Below, piece by piece: positions 1 through 11,670 of a DNA stretch of 64,000 nucleotides. The notes beneath the pieces were generated by a model that searched no databases, was not told the DNA's origin, and saw nothing but the letters and a program-made list of their open reading frames with translations. The stretch's first letter is position 1. Every line of letters starts with the position of its first letter. A program made the position numbers and the translations under genes. Source of the DNA: Nageia nagi (Eukaryota; Pinophyta); assembly GCA_050084985.1 (NCBI GenBank), contig JBITNC010000001.1, positions 160,642,001 to 160,706,000 of the forward strand. Reading direction: 5' to 3'.

Positions 1-2
1 AA

Positions 3-498
3 ATAAAAGCACTAGCCCTAGGCATCCAAGCCAGCGAGCAGGACTTTATTTGGACAATCAAAGACTTCCCTGGCAGTAATATCAATTCCTGCGAGTTTTT
101 GCCTGATGTATTTGTGGAAGCAACTAGAGAAAGGGGTATGGTAATCCAGGGTTGAGTTCCGCAGAAGCAGATTCTTAGCCATCCATCCGTTGGATGTTTT
201 GTGAGTCACTGTGGATGGAATTCCACTTTGGAGAGCATCTGCGCTGTAGTGACGATGGTGGCATGGCCGATGATATTGGACCACGTCTTTAACGCCAGAT
301 TGGTGGTGGAAGAGCTGAGGATCGGACTGCAGATATGCGAAGGCGAGGGATTCGACGCCATTCCGAGTAGCGAAAGGGAAGGAGATTGGTGAACGGGCAG
401 CCATGCTGAAAGAATCGATCAAGGGATAGTTGGGTGAGGCGTGTGTTGAAGCTTTTGCGTCTCACATCCGCAGCAGCAGCAGTCAATTGAATATATAA
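3..498 (+). pseudogene. UDP-glycosyltransferase (family 1 UGT) C-terminal remnant, truncated at the window edge
   Basis: Family 1 UGTs transfer a sugar from a UDP-sugar to small acceptors in the cytosol. The reading frame starting at base 3 gives a UGT C-terminal half. It has an FIWTIK-like stretch, then VPQKQILSHPSVGCFVSHCGWNS followed by TLES and WPMILDHVFNAR, which together form the PSPG box that binds the UDP-sugar. The HCGWNS core is intact. The gene is broken: TGA at 153-155 replaces the usual Trp just before VPQ. A +1 frameshift falls near 379-392, where the frame shifts to KEIGERAAMLKES. A TAG at 427-429 follows, and the tail ends at TAA 496-498. The N-terminal acceptor half would lie left of the window. 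The box is also atypical, with AVVTMVAWP in place of the usual GVPM-type segment. This is the clearest host-gene relic here; acceptor and subfamily cannot be told. Confidence 0.88.
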
Positions 499-1361
499 GG
501 TCCTATTAGTTTTGTATCTTCGTCCAGATCTACATGCTACGTTTTATTCATGTGAATTATATTAGCAGCAACCCTATTTTTGACAGTACAGAGTTAACAT
601 TCACGAAACCATAAATGGATTGATTCTGGGATAGTTATGGATAATGTGAAAATTGAATCAGTGGAGGATTTGTCTTAATATGAGAAGTTGAATTTAGAGT
701 TTTTATCTGAAAGTCATTCCTCTACACCTCGGATACAGAATATCGAATAAGGGAATGTTTGATCGTTTCAATCAATAGCCACTATTAATGCATTTGTTGT
801 TGTACTCTTTTATTCAATATTATATTGAAAATGATTAATAATTATTTTTAATTAATTAAAATAAATTATTATCATAGAATTTTCTTTATTATTATTTTAC
901 ATAAATTAAAAATAAAATGTTTAAAGTTAAAGTAAGGGTAGAGAAATAAAATAAAATAAAATATTATTAATGTCTACGGTGGATCAAAAGTGATCCAAAG
1001 AATTCGAAAATATGATAGTGGAAATTACAAGTAGTGGATCAAAAGTACTCAATTAAAAAGAAAATAGAAAATGAATAAATACAAAAAATGTAAAACATGC
1101 TATGCAAAGATGAAAGATCACCTATGATTAATCTCTTCTAACATAGGAGAATCACTACTAAAAAAATCATTGATTTGTATTTGTCTGTCATTAGTCTAGA
1201 GTTTCAAAGTTCCACTAATACATTGTCTAATTATCCCGTTGGTGTATAGATGATTTCTTTGTAATTTTAAAGAAAAAATAATTTCAAATATATGCAAATA
1301 AAAATTGAAAATACATTTGAAAATATTTATTTGAATAACAAGAAGAATTTGCAAAGGTTAG
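499..1361. other. AT-rich non-coding stretch
   Basis: No gene seen. The stretch is AT-rich and becomes almost pure A/T around 830-970. A short palindrome, TGGATCAAAAGTGATCCA, sits near 980. A CACTACTAAAAAAATC motif near 1153, of the kind that begins some CACTA DNA transposons, has no partner end that I could find. Confidence 0.5.
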
Positions 1362-1640
1362 AATAATACAACAATAACTTTTGATACTATGGTAGCTAAA
1401 AATATACAAATCATGCTTGTTTAATTTGATATAAATAAAGCTTATGATATAATTAACTAGAATATTTTTTCTATTACAAATGAAAAAGTTTAATATTTTA
1501 CTAAAATAGGAAAAATGGGTAAGAGTTTACATATAAAAATTTTTAATATTGAATTTTTATCTATGGTGTTCTCACATAGCTTTCAAGAAAAATAGAAGCT
1601 TACAAGAGGAGAATTTATATCTTTTACTCATATATTATAG
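1362..1640 (+). pseudogene. LINE (non-LTR retrotransposon) reverse transcriptase fragment
   Basis: The frame beginning at 1362 reads a degenerate LINE reverse transcriptase. FDINKAYDII at 1425-1454 matches the conserved (L/F)DxxKAYDxVxW block (palm motif A). About 45 residues later, FLSMVFSHSFQEK then KLTRGEFISF matches the family pattern V-N-G-x-x-S-x-x-F then S-R-G-L-R-Q-G-D-P-x-S-P. The order and spacing are as in plant L1-type elements. In-frame stops break it at 1422, 1455, 1494 and 1608. The motif with the catalytic Asp pair is not recognisable. Sequence to about 1760 may be a further decayed part. No ends, poly-A tail or duplication were found. Confidence 0.5.
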
Positions 1641-2276
1641 TAAATTTTTTAAAGTATCCAATACTAAAGTAAAAGGGGAAGGATTGGTGAAGAGAGTAAA
1701 ATATGTTTAAGAAATAAATCTTCTCGTGATGTTTTGCTTATAAGAAGGGCATTATTGTGTAAACTGAAGATGATCATCACTGGAAAGGTAGTTTTAGAAT
1801 GGATGAGATAAGCTAATATAATTATATAATTTACCTTTTAAGTAGAGTATTTGGTATCTTAGTTGTTTTTTATTATTAATATATTTAAGTTTTTTATTAT
1901 TTTAAAATATTAATTTGAATATTTTATCAATATATGTGAGGATTTTTTTAAAATAGATTGAAAGGGTAGAAAAGGTAATAATTTATATTGTTAGAGAGAG
2001 TTAATTTAATAAAATTTACTTTATATTCAATCTCAATATATTCTTATGTTTATTATATCTCTAAGATCAATGAGAATATTCTTGTAATCATCATGAGATT
2101 TTTTTATTAAGTAGAATGAAAGAACATTAGAGTGAGCCTTAAAATTGAAGTTTTGAAGTATTGAAATAGAATAATTAATATTACTTCTTTATATGATTCT
2201 ATTTTAGATCTACAATTAGATAATCTTAAATAAGTGAAATATATTTCTTATTTCATAGAGTTTCTCTTTACCTTTT
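1641..2276. other. AT-rich stretch, possibly further LINE decay
   Basis: No gene could be supported. It lies between the LINE reverse transcriptase scrap and the LTR that starts at 2277. The first 120 bases may continue the LINE, but motifs are too worn to claim. Confidence 0.4.
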
Positions 2277-2691
2277 TGTTAGAAACTTAACAGATCTAAA
2301 AAAGGATTTTATAGGAAATAACAATAAAATACTGGAAACATTAAAAAAGTCCAAGATGATTCTTAAGCAATTAGAACATGTAAAGGGAATAATACAATCA
2401 ATTTGATAAGAAGATAACTGAATAAAGTAACTTTACTGATAACAATACGAATCATGGGTTGCTTTGAGGGGGCTTCCTTTTTACAACTCAAGATAATAGA
2501 TTTTTCAAGATGATCTCTTTACCCCTCTTATAAATATTTTTAGTCTTCCTACCCTAACATTAATTGATATTTTAATTCAATATGGCGATTCCAGTTACAA
2601 AAAATATGATGGTTCACATCATAAGTCGATACAAGCTAGTAATTAAAATAACTACTAACCTAATTAAATGTTAAGATGTAGGATCCTAACA
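2277..2691 (-). repeat. 3' LTR of minus-strand gypsy element B
   Basis: The segment begins TGTTAG and ends CTAACA on the plus strand, the inverted TG...CA ends expected of an LTR. It is followed at 2692-2705 by a pyrimidine run (TGCCACCCCTCTT). On the minus strand that run is a purine tract directly ahead of the LTR, and it follows the end of B's integrase. The partner 5' LTR was not found; B is cut off near 27785. Confidence 0.6.
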
Positions 2692-3010
2692 TGCCACCCC
2701 TCTTGGAATAGAGCTTTATCCTCAAAGCTAAAAATTTAGAAATTCATGTTAAAGTTGATGCATAACATCCCTAGATGCATCCACAGGTACCAAAATAGCT
2801 CTGATGATGGTGTAGTTAGGAAGCTCATGGGTATACTATCCCAAAATTGCTTTTGGTTTGATCTTGATGGAGCTATCATCTTTAAATCTAATAATTATGT
2901 TTGGGCATTAGAGCTGTTAATCTTCATAGATTTATTATGATAGGGTTGGAGCCTTAGGAAAACCATTTCCCCTTGTTTAAATTCTCTTTCAACCCTTTAC
3001 TAGTCAATTT
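2692..3010 (-). pseudogene. Element B integrase C-terminal segment (detached by element C)
   Basis: Read on the minus strand from 3010, the frame gives REFKQGEMVFLRLQP, the typical start of the gypsy integrase C-terminal domain. Further on is a decayed tail ending near FEDKALFQEG, just before the purine tract. The frame joins directly to the integrase at 25201 once element C is removed: MKQQ on one side and VEREFKQGEM on the other, with the duplicated AATTT at the junction. Two stops lie right at the joint. This segment shows which element C inserted into. Confidence 0.7.
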
Positions 3011-6000
3011 TTTCATGACCTTCAAAAATCATCTTCTTCTTCTTACTTTAATTCTGAATTCTTTAAATTAAAAAGCTTAAGCATACTCTATATTTTGTAA
3101 GTGACATTGTGATGGTTTATATGCAAATTATGTAGATATAAGAAATAACATAAAAGTGGACTAAAACTCCCATTTAAGCATTTAGGTATGGTAGTATTCA
3201 AATCACTACTTTTAAAGGATAAATCTTTAGGACTTTATGATCTATGATTTGAAGGATATTATATGGATATTTAACTTTTAGGAAAAATAAGTGTTGACTT
3301 AGTTTGAATTACCCATTCTATTGGTCTTTTTGGTTTGGAATTGGAAACTTTTATTAAAAGAACCTCAAGTCCCTAAATAGTTGAAATGAAGCTAATTGGC
3401 AACTTACCTTGCTAAACCCATTCACTTTCAAATTGTTTGGCCCAACCTTATTATGTTGAATTGGGCAACTTTGGATTAAGTATTCAATTTTGGAGGGGGG
3501 AAAGAAAAGTGTTTTGCATTCAAAAACTTGGACATCTCTTGACCACCATGTGGGCATCCAATCTTTTATTCATCGATGGCTTATTGGAAAGCCTTAGAAG
3601 CATAGGTTTTGGTAATCATTCGATGTATTAGGTTTGTGATGATGGGAGAATGTGGTTTAAATGTCACTTGTGTGTGTTCTCTTCTACCACCATGAGAGGA
3701 ATGTTGAATATGGTGGGACGTTTCCTATCTTGCACATCTTTCATCATTTTTTCTAAAGGGTTTTATGTTGCTTAGGTAGTGGTCATTCTTCTCTATGAAA
3801 GTTTGGGGTTTAAAATGGAAGCCATGAGGCTTCCTCAAATAGGGGATACCTTTCTAAAAGTTACAAATAGTTTTGTATCTTTAGCTATTCTCATGGGTTC
3901 GATTTGAAGGAGCCTCCATGATTTCTAGTGAGGAAACACTAAAAGCTAGGCTATGGTGTTATTTAGTGGTGTTCGTGTTCTTTTAGATGCCTATACAATG
4001 TGACCTAATTCCAACAACTTGGGGGTTAGATTGGTTCCATCTTTACTTACTCATAAGTGGTGTTTCGCTCTTTGTTAAGTTACAAGGTAGTCATAGCTTT
4101 CTCTCGCATTTTATGAGCATTAAAAGTGCATTATAGTTTGAATTTATCTAGTAAGAATGAATGGGGTTCTAGACATTCTCTAATTCCATTTTAAAGTATA
4201 ATATAAGTTATTCTTGTTCTATGTTTCTTAAACAATTAATTCTAAACTATATAAGGTTATGTGGAAACTTGAATACTTTCATTGTTTTGTTATTTCTTGC
4301 ATGTGAACTTGTAATACTCATTGATCTATAACATATCATCGACTTGTTAAGAGACCACATGACCCTACTAACTTAAAACAAGTAGTAAAAGTCTAACAAC
4401 AAGGAAATCTTGAATGGGAGTTTAAGACAACCCAATGTTATCTTAGAAATCTTCTTAACTCAACCAAATTGTAAATTAATAAACCTATAGATTATTGATA
4501 AAATACATGTTACATTATTTACTTTATATTGCATCACTAGAAATTTGCATTGAGTAAAATTGTTGTTCTTTAAGCATTATAGAAAATTAACATTTTAGAA
4601 TATTTGTTTCATGAAGTATGAATGAAGGCATACATTGAATAGATGCATCTATTTCATTTGTTATTACTGTGTCACTTGTATCTCTAATGTGGGTGCAAAC
4701 CCCCTTACTAAGAATGCTTTACTCATTCCTTATATGTTTGTTTTGAGAACAAGGAATGAACATATGAATTAGGGTTGAATAAATAGTTTGTGGACTCATG
4801 TTGATAACTTACGATAGTTTTTCACTTTTGTATATATGAGAAACAATGTAGTAGAGGTTGTTTCTAGTTTTTGGGTATGATTATAATGTAACTAAGATAG
4901 TTGTTGTAAGGTATTAATTCACCTAGGTCTCTTGATGGCAAAGTTTTGAAATGCAAAGACTTATACTATAATGATTTAGAATTGAAGTAATGTTACTTTG
5001 GTGTCAGTCATGAAATATCAATATGTGGTTTAACACTCGCTGGTATATATATACTTTGTATAGAAGAATGATTTGAATATAAGAATTATTTATAACTTAG
5101 AATATTGTCTGAAGGTTATATTTTAATGAACTCCATTATAATATTGGAACAATATGTAAACAATGTTATAAATGGGATCTTAAATTTGTTTTGGAATAAA
5201 AGAATCTCTTCCAGATATTTAGTGTAATGTTATGATAGTATAACTTAGATGAATGAATGTATCGATTCTCATTTAGTATGGTGCAAGTAAGATAGACTAG
5301 GAAATAAGTTTGAATGCTTCTTTTAAATCTATAAGGGCTTAATTGGAAAAATATGAGTTTATGGTCACTCTCCTTAAATTAACTTCTGAATACATTAGGG
5401 TTTTTTTTAAGAAAAATTTCTAATTTCTAATTATAAAAAAAGTCTATTCCAATTAGTTTTGAGATCCTAAAAAAATAGCAAAATTACTATAAATAGGCTA
5501 TTCCTATGTATTTTTGGCTATTTGACTTAGAAACAAATTTACAATTATAAATATTTGGCTATATATAGAAAAGAATTTAAACTTTAAAATTAATTTTGAA
5601 ATCCTCAAAATAGCAAAATTACTATAAATAACACCTAAAAAATATGGAATATATTTGTTTGTACAAATTGCATGAATATTGGATTAATTTTCAATGTTGA
5701 ATGAAGCATTTAATATTTATGTTTGAATAAAAATACCTCAAAATTAAGGATGACACTCTAGAGAAACTCCTCTTTACCATTATATCTAGGCTATTATCTA
5801 TAAAAAGGAATCCTAAGATAGAAGTCTAAAGAGAGTTTATTAAACTAGAATCATCATTTCTCAACACACATGTTTACACCTTGAAAGACTATATGCAAAA
5901 TAAAACAAGACATATATCCAACTCAAATTAAGAATGTGTCTGAGAATCTAATAAGGTAATAACTTGTGTGAGGTGTACTATGGTTCTCAATGAAGGGTAT

Positions 6001-6280
6001 AATAAAATAAACTCCATACATGAACCAAAATCTAATGATTTTCAAACCTGTGATGGGTTGTATCATTATGATAACTTTTGAAAGAAAGTTGATCTAGTAG
6101 TAATTACTCTACTAGATGAAGTTTATTTTGTCTACAACATTGTATTCAATGAAAATGCAAACTTGGTTCTCACTAATGTTGATCATAGCTATCTACATAA
6201 AAATAAAAATAAAATTATGAAACCTTCATAAGAGAGCAATTATAAAGTATAAGTTTTTAAAAAAAAATTGGTATATTATA
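3011..6280 (+). repeat. 5' LTR of element C
   Basis: This is a direct repeat of 22223-25200, readable along its length; for example the blocks near 4640-4760 match 23860-23960. It ends ...GGTATATTATA at 6280, where the 3' copy ends ...GGTATATTACA at 25200. The start at 3011 is set by the AATTT duplication and by the match of TTTCATGACC to the sequence after C's purine tract (15079). It contains a 250-bp insertion (5397-5646) that the 3' copy lacks. Short ORFs on both strands inside it have no recognisable content. Confidence 0.8.
5397..5646. mobile_element. 250-bp insertion in the 5' LTR with a 9-bp duplication (MITE candidate)
   Basis: The 3' LTR of C lacks this segment, so its limits are read from the empty site. 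It is flanked by GAATACATT (5388-5396) and GAATATATT (5647-5655), a 9-bp duplication with one mismatch; 9 bp is the size made by Mutator-type transposases. Inside are two direct copies of a block ending TAGCAAAATTACTATAAATA. Inverted ends are weak, so the family is uncertain. It inserted after C's LTRs became separate copies. Confidence 0.5.
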
Positions 6281-6281
6281 T

Positions 6282-6294
6282 TGGTATCAGATCC
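6282..6294 (+). promoter_or_regulatory. Primer-binding site of element C (initiator tRNA-Met type)
   Basis: TGGTATCAGATCC starts one base after the 5' LTR. The usual plant site complementary to the 3' end of initiator tRNA-Met is TGGTATCAGAGC. This is where minus-strand DNA synthesis would be primed. Confidence 0.75.
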
Positions 6295-6358
6295 CATGAT
6301 TATTAAATCCTATCTAATTATCTTAAATTCCTCACAACTATTTTTCTTATAAAGGAAA

Positions 6359-7660
6359 ATGGTTGAGAATCATAAAGGTAGAGAAGGGTTTAGGGGTCAT
6401 GGAAGAGGAAAGGGTACAATAAATGTTCCTTAATGAAATGTCTCTAATGTGGATACTACTCATTCTAGTCCTAGCTTGAGTTTAGATCAACCTGATCAAG
6501 TTGTATAATAAACAAATATCAATAATGATAGGGATGCCATTAATGTAGTGATGGAACAAATGAAAAAATAACTTCATGAAAATCAATAATTTATTACCCA
6601 ACTCTGGAACATCCAACCTTGAATTGAGATTTGGGATATCCCAAATGATCATTTATTACAGTTGAGAACTCAAGTGACTACTAAACTCACTATGGACATG
6701 TAACACTTTCATCCCTTTAAGTCTAATGGAAAAATTATAGAGGAGGCAAAAGGTTGGCTAATAAAGTTAGAATCTCACTTTGTAATAAAAGGATATAGAC
6801 CAAATACTAAGACTAATATGGCAACTTTGCACCTAATAGAATTTGCATCTAAATTGTGGAATACCTATATGGTAAATTCTAGTAAATAAATTGCTAATGT
6901 AAATTGGAATGATTTTGTTAGACTCTTCAAGAAGAGGTACTTGACAAACTAATATTACACAAAAAGGAAAAATGAGTTTTTCAAGATAGAATTGTAAAAC
7001 CTCTTAGTTAAAGCATACTATTAACAATTCATCAACTATTGAAATGCATGCTAGCCTTTGAGAGGGATGAAAAACTAAAAACTTAGATATTCATTCTAGG
7101 ACTTGAAACTAGAATTGGAACCACCATTAATTTTCATGAGCCTGATTCGATCCACAAAGCTTTCAATCTTGCAAAAAGAGGAGAGCTAAATTTGGCTTCA
7201 ATAAAGGTGGCATGTGATTAGTTTAGAGCTAATAATATTGAATAGAAGAAGAATGAAAATAAAAAGAGTCTTAAATAGATCCATTGGTTTGATAATCAAA
7301 AGAAAAATGTACATTTTGATGAAAAAAAATAGGATAAAAGAGGGCAAAACCCAAGAAATTATCAAAATAGGATTGAGAAGAAATATCAATAGGATGAGGA
7401 TCATAATAAAGATCTAAAAAGAAACAAGACTAGTGCAAATGATCATAACTTTGAGAAAAAACCTAGGAATCAAAGAAAATCCACTTTTCCAAAAGTAGGA
7501 TATTATCACTATGGAGGAAGGCATTTCCTTGCTCAATGTCCCAAAAAGGAAGAATACCAAGGAGACAAACCAAATTCCAAGGAGAACCATAATATATATG
7601 CTACAACAAATAAGCAAGCTATGGAAAATCAAGCTCTAAGCATCATTCTTGTATGTAATA
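6359..7660 (+). pseudogene. Element C gag remnant
   Basis: The ATG at 6359 follows the primer site by about 65 bases and opens a basic, Gly-rich start (MVENHKGREGFRGHGRGKG). Around 6715-6960 is the retrotransposon gag domain, with FHPFKSNG then EEAKGWLIKLESHF and W-N-D-F-V-x-L-F-K-K-R-Y. A single zinc knuckle lies near 7498-7542 but has lost its first Cys (YYHYGGRHFLAQC instead of C-x2-C-x4-H-x4-C). At least ten in-frame stops and a frameshift near 7150-7420 break it. Gag would form the particle and bind RNA. Confidence 0.7.
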
Positions 7661-10404
7661 TTTATAACCATCAGGTATCTATGCTAATTGATTATGGTGC
7701 TTTCAAAAGCTTTGTATCTTCATTTTTACTAGATAGACTTTTATTAAACAGAAAAACATGCCTAAACCTTGAAATGTAGAGTTTGTATCTAGTTAAATAT
7801 GCAAATTTAAACATTATTTTCCTTTTGTAAATATATCCTTATTACATTTTGAATATGAAATACCTTTGCATGTAATACCCTTACCCTCTTATGAAATCAT
7901 ATTAGGGATGGATTGGTTGACTCAAACTAATGCTAGAGTCAATTTTTTTGATAAAATAGTAAAGGTTGTAGATGAAAGAGGGAACAAGATAATTCTTTCC
8001 AACATTAGAAATTTTTGTATTCATCCCCTTTCAACCCTATAGTTTATGAGGGCAACAAAGAAGAAATGTCCAATCTTTATTGTGCATCTACAACCTTCTA
8101 AGCAATTTGAAAATCCTAAATTTTTTTAATGATTTCCTATATTGAGCAAATATAGGGATGTATTTCTAGAATAATTATTAGGTATGCCACTAGTAAGAGA
8201 ATGTGACTTCTCTATAGACCTGATTCCTAGAGCAGGATCTGTATCCAGAGTTTATTATCATATGAATACTTTAGAGATGTAGGAATTAAAAAATCTAGTT
8301 ACAAGAGTTATTAGAAAAAGGTTTGATCAATCCAAGTGTATTCCCATGGGGTGCACCAATTTTATTTATCAAAAATAAGGATGGTACAATGAGACTATGT
8401 ATTAACTATAGCATGTTGAATAAATTAACAATCAAAAATTGATATCCTCTTCCTAGAATTGATGACCTTTTTTATTAGTTCAAAGATGCATGTGTATTTT
8501 TAAATATTGATCTTAGATATGGCTATCATTAATTATAGATTAAGGAGTAGGATACTTTTAAAATAAAATTCAAAAATAGGCATAGGTACTTTGAGTTCAC
8601 TATCTTACCATTTAGCTTAACAAATGCTTTAGCAGCTTTCATGAACTTGATGAATAGCATCTTCCACGACTATCTTGATAAGTTTGTGCTAGTATTTCTA
8701 TATGATAAATTGATATTCTCAAAAATTTAAGAGGATCATGATAGACATCTGAATTTAGTTCTGTAAATTCTAAGGAAAAATCATCTTTATGGCAAAATAT
8801 CAAAATGAAAATTTTATACCCCTCAAGTCTAATACTTTGGGCATATTATTTTAGCAAAGGGTCTCATATTAGATCCCAAAAAGATAAAGGCTATTCTAGA
8901 TTATCTAGCTCCAACAAATGTAACTAAAATTTGTAGTTTCATGGGGCTTTCTAGGTACTATCAAAAATTTGTTAAGGATGTTTTGAAGGTAGCCTATCCC
9001 ATAACTCAATTTCAGAGAAAGGGGAAGAAGTTTGTATGGAATGATAAGCATGAATAAGCTTTTAATCTTTTGAAACATAAATTAACTTTAGCTCCAATAC
9101 TTAAACTTCCATATCCATAGAAGAACTTCATTGTATGTACAAATGCATGTATGGAATGGCTAGATGGTGTGCTTATGCAAAAAGGATTGGTCATCACCTA
9201 TGAGTCACAAAAACTCAAAGACTATGAGAAAAACTACCTTACTCATGACTTGTGTTTAGCAATTATTTTCCATTCTCTTAAAATGTGGTAACATTATCTT
9301 TCAAGATGACCCTTATGCTTAAATACAGATCATCATAGCCTTTAATATCTTTTTACCCAGCCTACCTTGAATGCTAGACAACATCATTAGATGGAGTTCT
9401 TAGTGGAGTATGATATGCAAATAGATTACATAAAGGGGAAAGAAAATAAATTTATTGATGCTTTAGGTATAAAAAAGCATACTTTGACTACAATGTCTAG
9501 TCACAAATTGGATTTATAGGATAGGGTCGCTAGATATCAAAGTAAGGATATATTTTGCCTAAATCAAAGGAAAAGAATACAATAAGGAAAGCATGAAGGT
9601 TTTCTAGTTAAAGATGATGTATTGCTTTAGTTCAAAAAGAGATTACTTATTTCCCTTGAAGGGAATCTAAGGAAACAAATCTTATATGAGTACCACGTCA
9701 CTTCTTTTTTTGCTCACCCTAAAATAAATAAAATGAGGGAAAATATCAATAGATATTATTATTGGTGTGGTATGAAGAGAGATAGTGTAGATTATGTGGT
9801 CAAATGTCTTGAATGCTAGAAGATAAAAATTGAGAAAATCAAACTTGTAGGTAGCCTTCATCCCCTAGAGGTTCCAACTCAAAAATGGTAGTCTATTAGC
9901 ATGGATTTTATCATGGGGTTACCTAGGACTAGGTTTTAACATGAATTTATCTTTGTGGTTATTGATAGGCTCATTTGTAATTGCTTGAAAATTTATGAAG
10001 TAAATATTTAGGCTACATAGATTCCCTAAAAATATATTGTCTAATAATGATAGCAAATTTACCTCTAAATTCTTGAAAGTATTCATAAGGAAGTTGGGAA
10101 AAAATTAAAATTTAGCTTAGCTTATCACCTTGAGATTAATGGCCAAATTGAAGGAGTTAATTAGATTTTAGAGGCTATGCTTTGCATGTATTGCATGAAT
10201 AGTCCTAATAGGTGGGAGGAATACTTACAACTTGTTGAGTTTTCCTATAATAATGCTTATCAAAAATCACTAGGAATGGTACCCTTTGAGACACTTTATG
10301 GGTGAAGATGTAGAACTCTTGTTTCATGGGATAACCTTGATGACATGGTTTCTATTGAACAAAAACTATTACGTGAGATGGAGACCTAGTTCAAGAGTAT
10401 TTAG
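7661..10404 (+). pseudogene. Element C pol remnant: protease, reverse transcriptase, RNase H, integrase
   Basis: The protease active site near 7685 reads MLIDYGAFKSFVSSF, with Tyr in place of Ser/Thr of D-S/T-G-A. Reverse transcriptase runs about 8330-8800: [18 protein letters not shown], then LRYGYH, then FLYDKLIFS where the family has Y/F-x-D-D, so one catalytic Asp is lost. RNase H follows at about 9030-9470 (TNACMEWLDGVL, YEKNYLTHDL, TDHHSL). Integrase follows with the zinc region near 9690-9820 and the core at 9890-10310 (MDFIMGLP, SNNDSKFTSKF, HLEINGQIEGVN). About twenty stops, mostly TAG and TAA, interrupt it. It flows into the first tandem unit at 10405. Confidence 0.8.
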
Positions 10405-10682
10405 GTTGAGTTAAAATAGGCTTCAAATAGGTACAAAATTCTTGTTGACCTTAAAATAACCCCTTCAGAATTCCAAATAGGTGACAAGATATATCAAAGA
10501 TTAAAAGTAGAGAAAAGTGCAATTAAATCTTCCAAATTAGTTGTAAGGTATGGTAGATATTAACCTAGTTACCTAGAAATTGGAACTCCCAGTTGACCTA
10601 GTAAAGATGCACAATATCTTCCATGTTTCATTCTTAAAAAAAGTATGTACTCGATTCATCACATGTATGGGATGTAGAGAAA

Positions 10683-10976
10683 TTGAAACTAGAATACCCT
10701 TTGTTATTTGAGGTTAGGATAATCAAAATGTTAGAATTTCATTCTAGGATTCTCAAAAACCATGAGATAGAGGAATGTAAGGTTCAATGGGACATGTATT
10801 TAGAAAGTAATTCTACATGGGAGAATACCAAAACCATGAGACTCCAGTTCCCTAACCTATTCTTAGATAAGGATTCTAAATCCAAGAAGATGTTAAAGCA
10901 AAGAGGGAGAGTATTTCATGATCTTCTGATCTGTAATTATGAGATGATTATAACATACTCAGATCTTCACTTATAG
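10683..10976 (+). pseudogene. Chromodomain remnant, array unit 1 (type A)
   Basis: The frame gives EVRIIKMLEFHSRILKNHEIEECKVQW then STWENTKTMRLQFPNLF. This matches the chromodomain ending of chromovirus integrases: P-x-x-I-L-D-x-R as the first strand, V-K-V-Q-W as the second, then T-W-E and the C-terminal helix ending in P-x-L-F. Chromodomains direct integration by binding modified histone tails. The frame then runs across the purine tract (KQRGRVFHD) into C's LTR edge and D's LTR, ending at a TAG. A frameshift separates it from the upstream integrase module. Confidence 0.7.
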
Positions 10977-11487
10977 ATTCAAATGAAAAGAAACATTCAC
11001 CATTATGAGACCCATCAAATTGCATATAAATTTGACATTACACAATGTAAAACTACAAATTAACAATCACATATAATAGATTGAGTTAAAATAGGCTTCA
11101 CATAGGCACAAAATTCTAGTTGACCTTAAAATAACCCCTCGAGAATTCCAAGTAGGTGACAAGATATATCAGAGAGTAAAACCAAAGAAAAGTGTAATTA
11201 AATATTCCAAATTAGTTGTAAGGTATGTTAGATATTTTTCCATAGTATACAATATTAACCTAATTGCCCACAAATTGGAACTCCCAGTTAACCTAGTAAA
11301 GATGCACAATATCTTCCATGTTTCACTCTTAAAGAAGTATGTGCTAGATTCATCGAATGTATGGGATGTAGAGAAATTGTAATTAGAATACCCTTTGTTC
11401 TTTGAGGTTAGGCCAATCAAAATTTTAGAATTTCATTCTAGGATTCTTAAAAATCATGAGATATAGGAATGTAAGTTTCAATGGCAC

Positions 11488-11670
11488 ATGTATTTAGAAA
11501 TTAATTCTACATGGGAGAATACCAAAGCCATGAGACTCCAATTGCCTAACCTATTCTTGGATAAGGATTCTAAATCCAAGAAGATGTTAAAGCAAAGGGG
11601 GAGAGTATTTCATGACTTTTTGATCTATAATTATGAGAAGATTATAACATACTCAAATCTTTACTTATAG
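11488..11670 (+). pseudogene. Chromodomain remnant, array unit 2 (type B)
   Basis: This is the second half of a chromodomain: MYLEINSTWENTKAMRLQ then PNLFLDKDSKSKKMLKQRG. The first strand lies just upstream (PIKILEFHSRILKNHEI) but is cut off by a TAG at 11464-11466. The upstream integrase module of this unit is open from about 11110 to 11381 (GDKIYQRVKPKKSAIKYS, LELPVNLVKMHNIFHVSL), where TAA interrupts it. Confidence 0.65.

Noticed and set aside
18-486. Minus-strand ORFs opposite the UGT remnant
   Set aside because: Shadows of the plus-strand UGT reading, which has clear conserved motifs.
3354-3631. Small ORFs on both strands inside C's LTR
   Set aside because: They lie in non-coding LTR sequence, are broken in the other LTR copy and show no domain.
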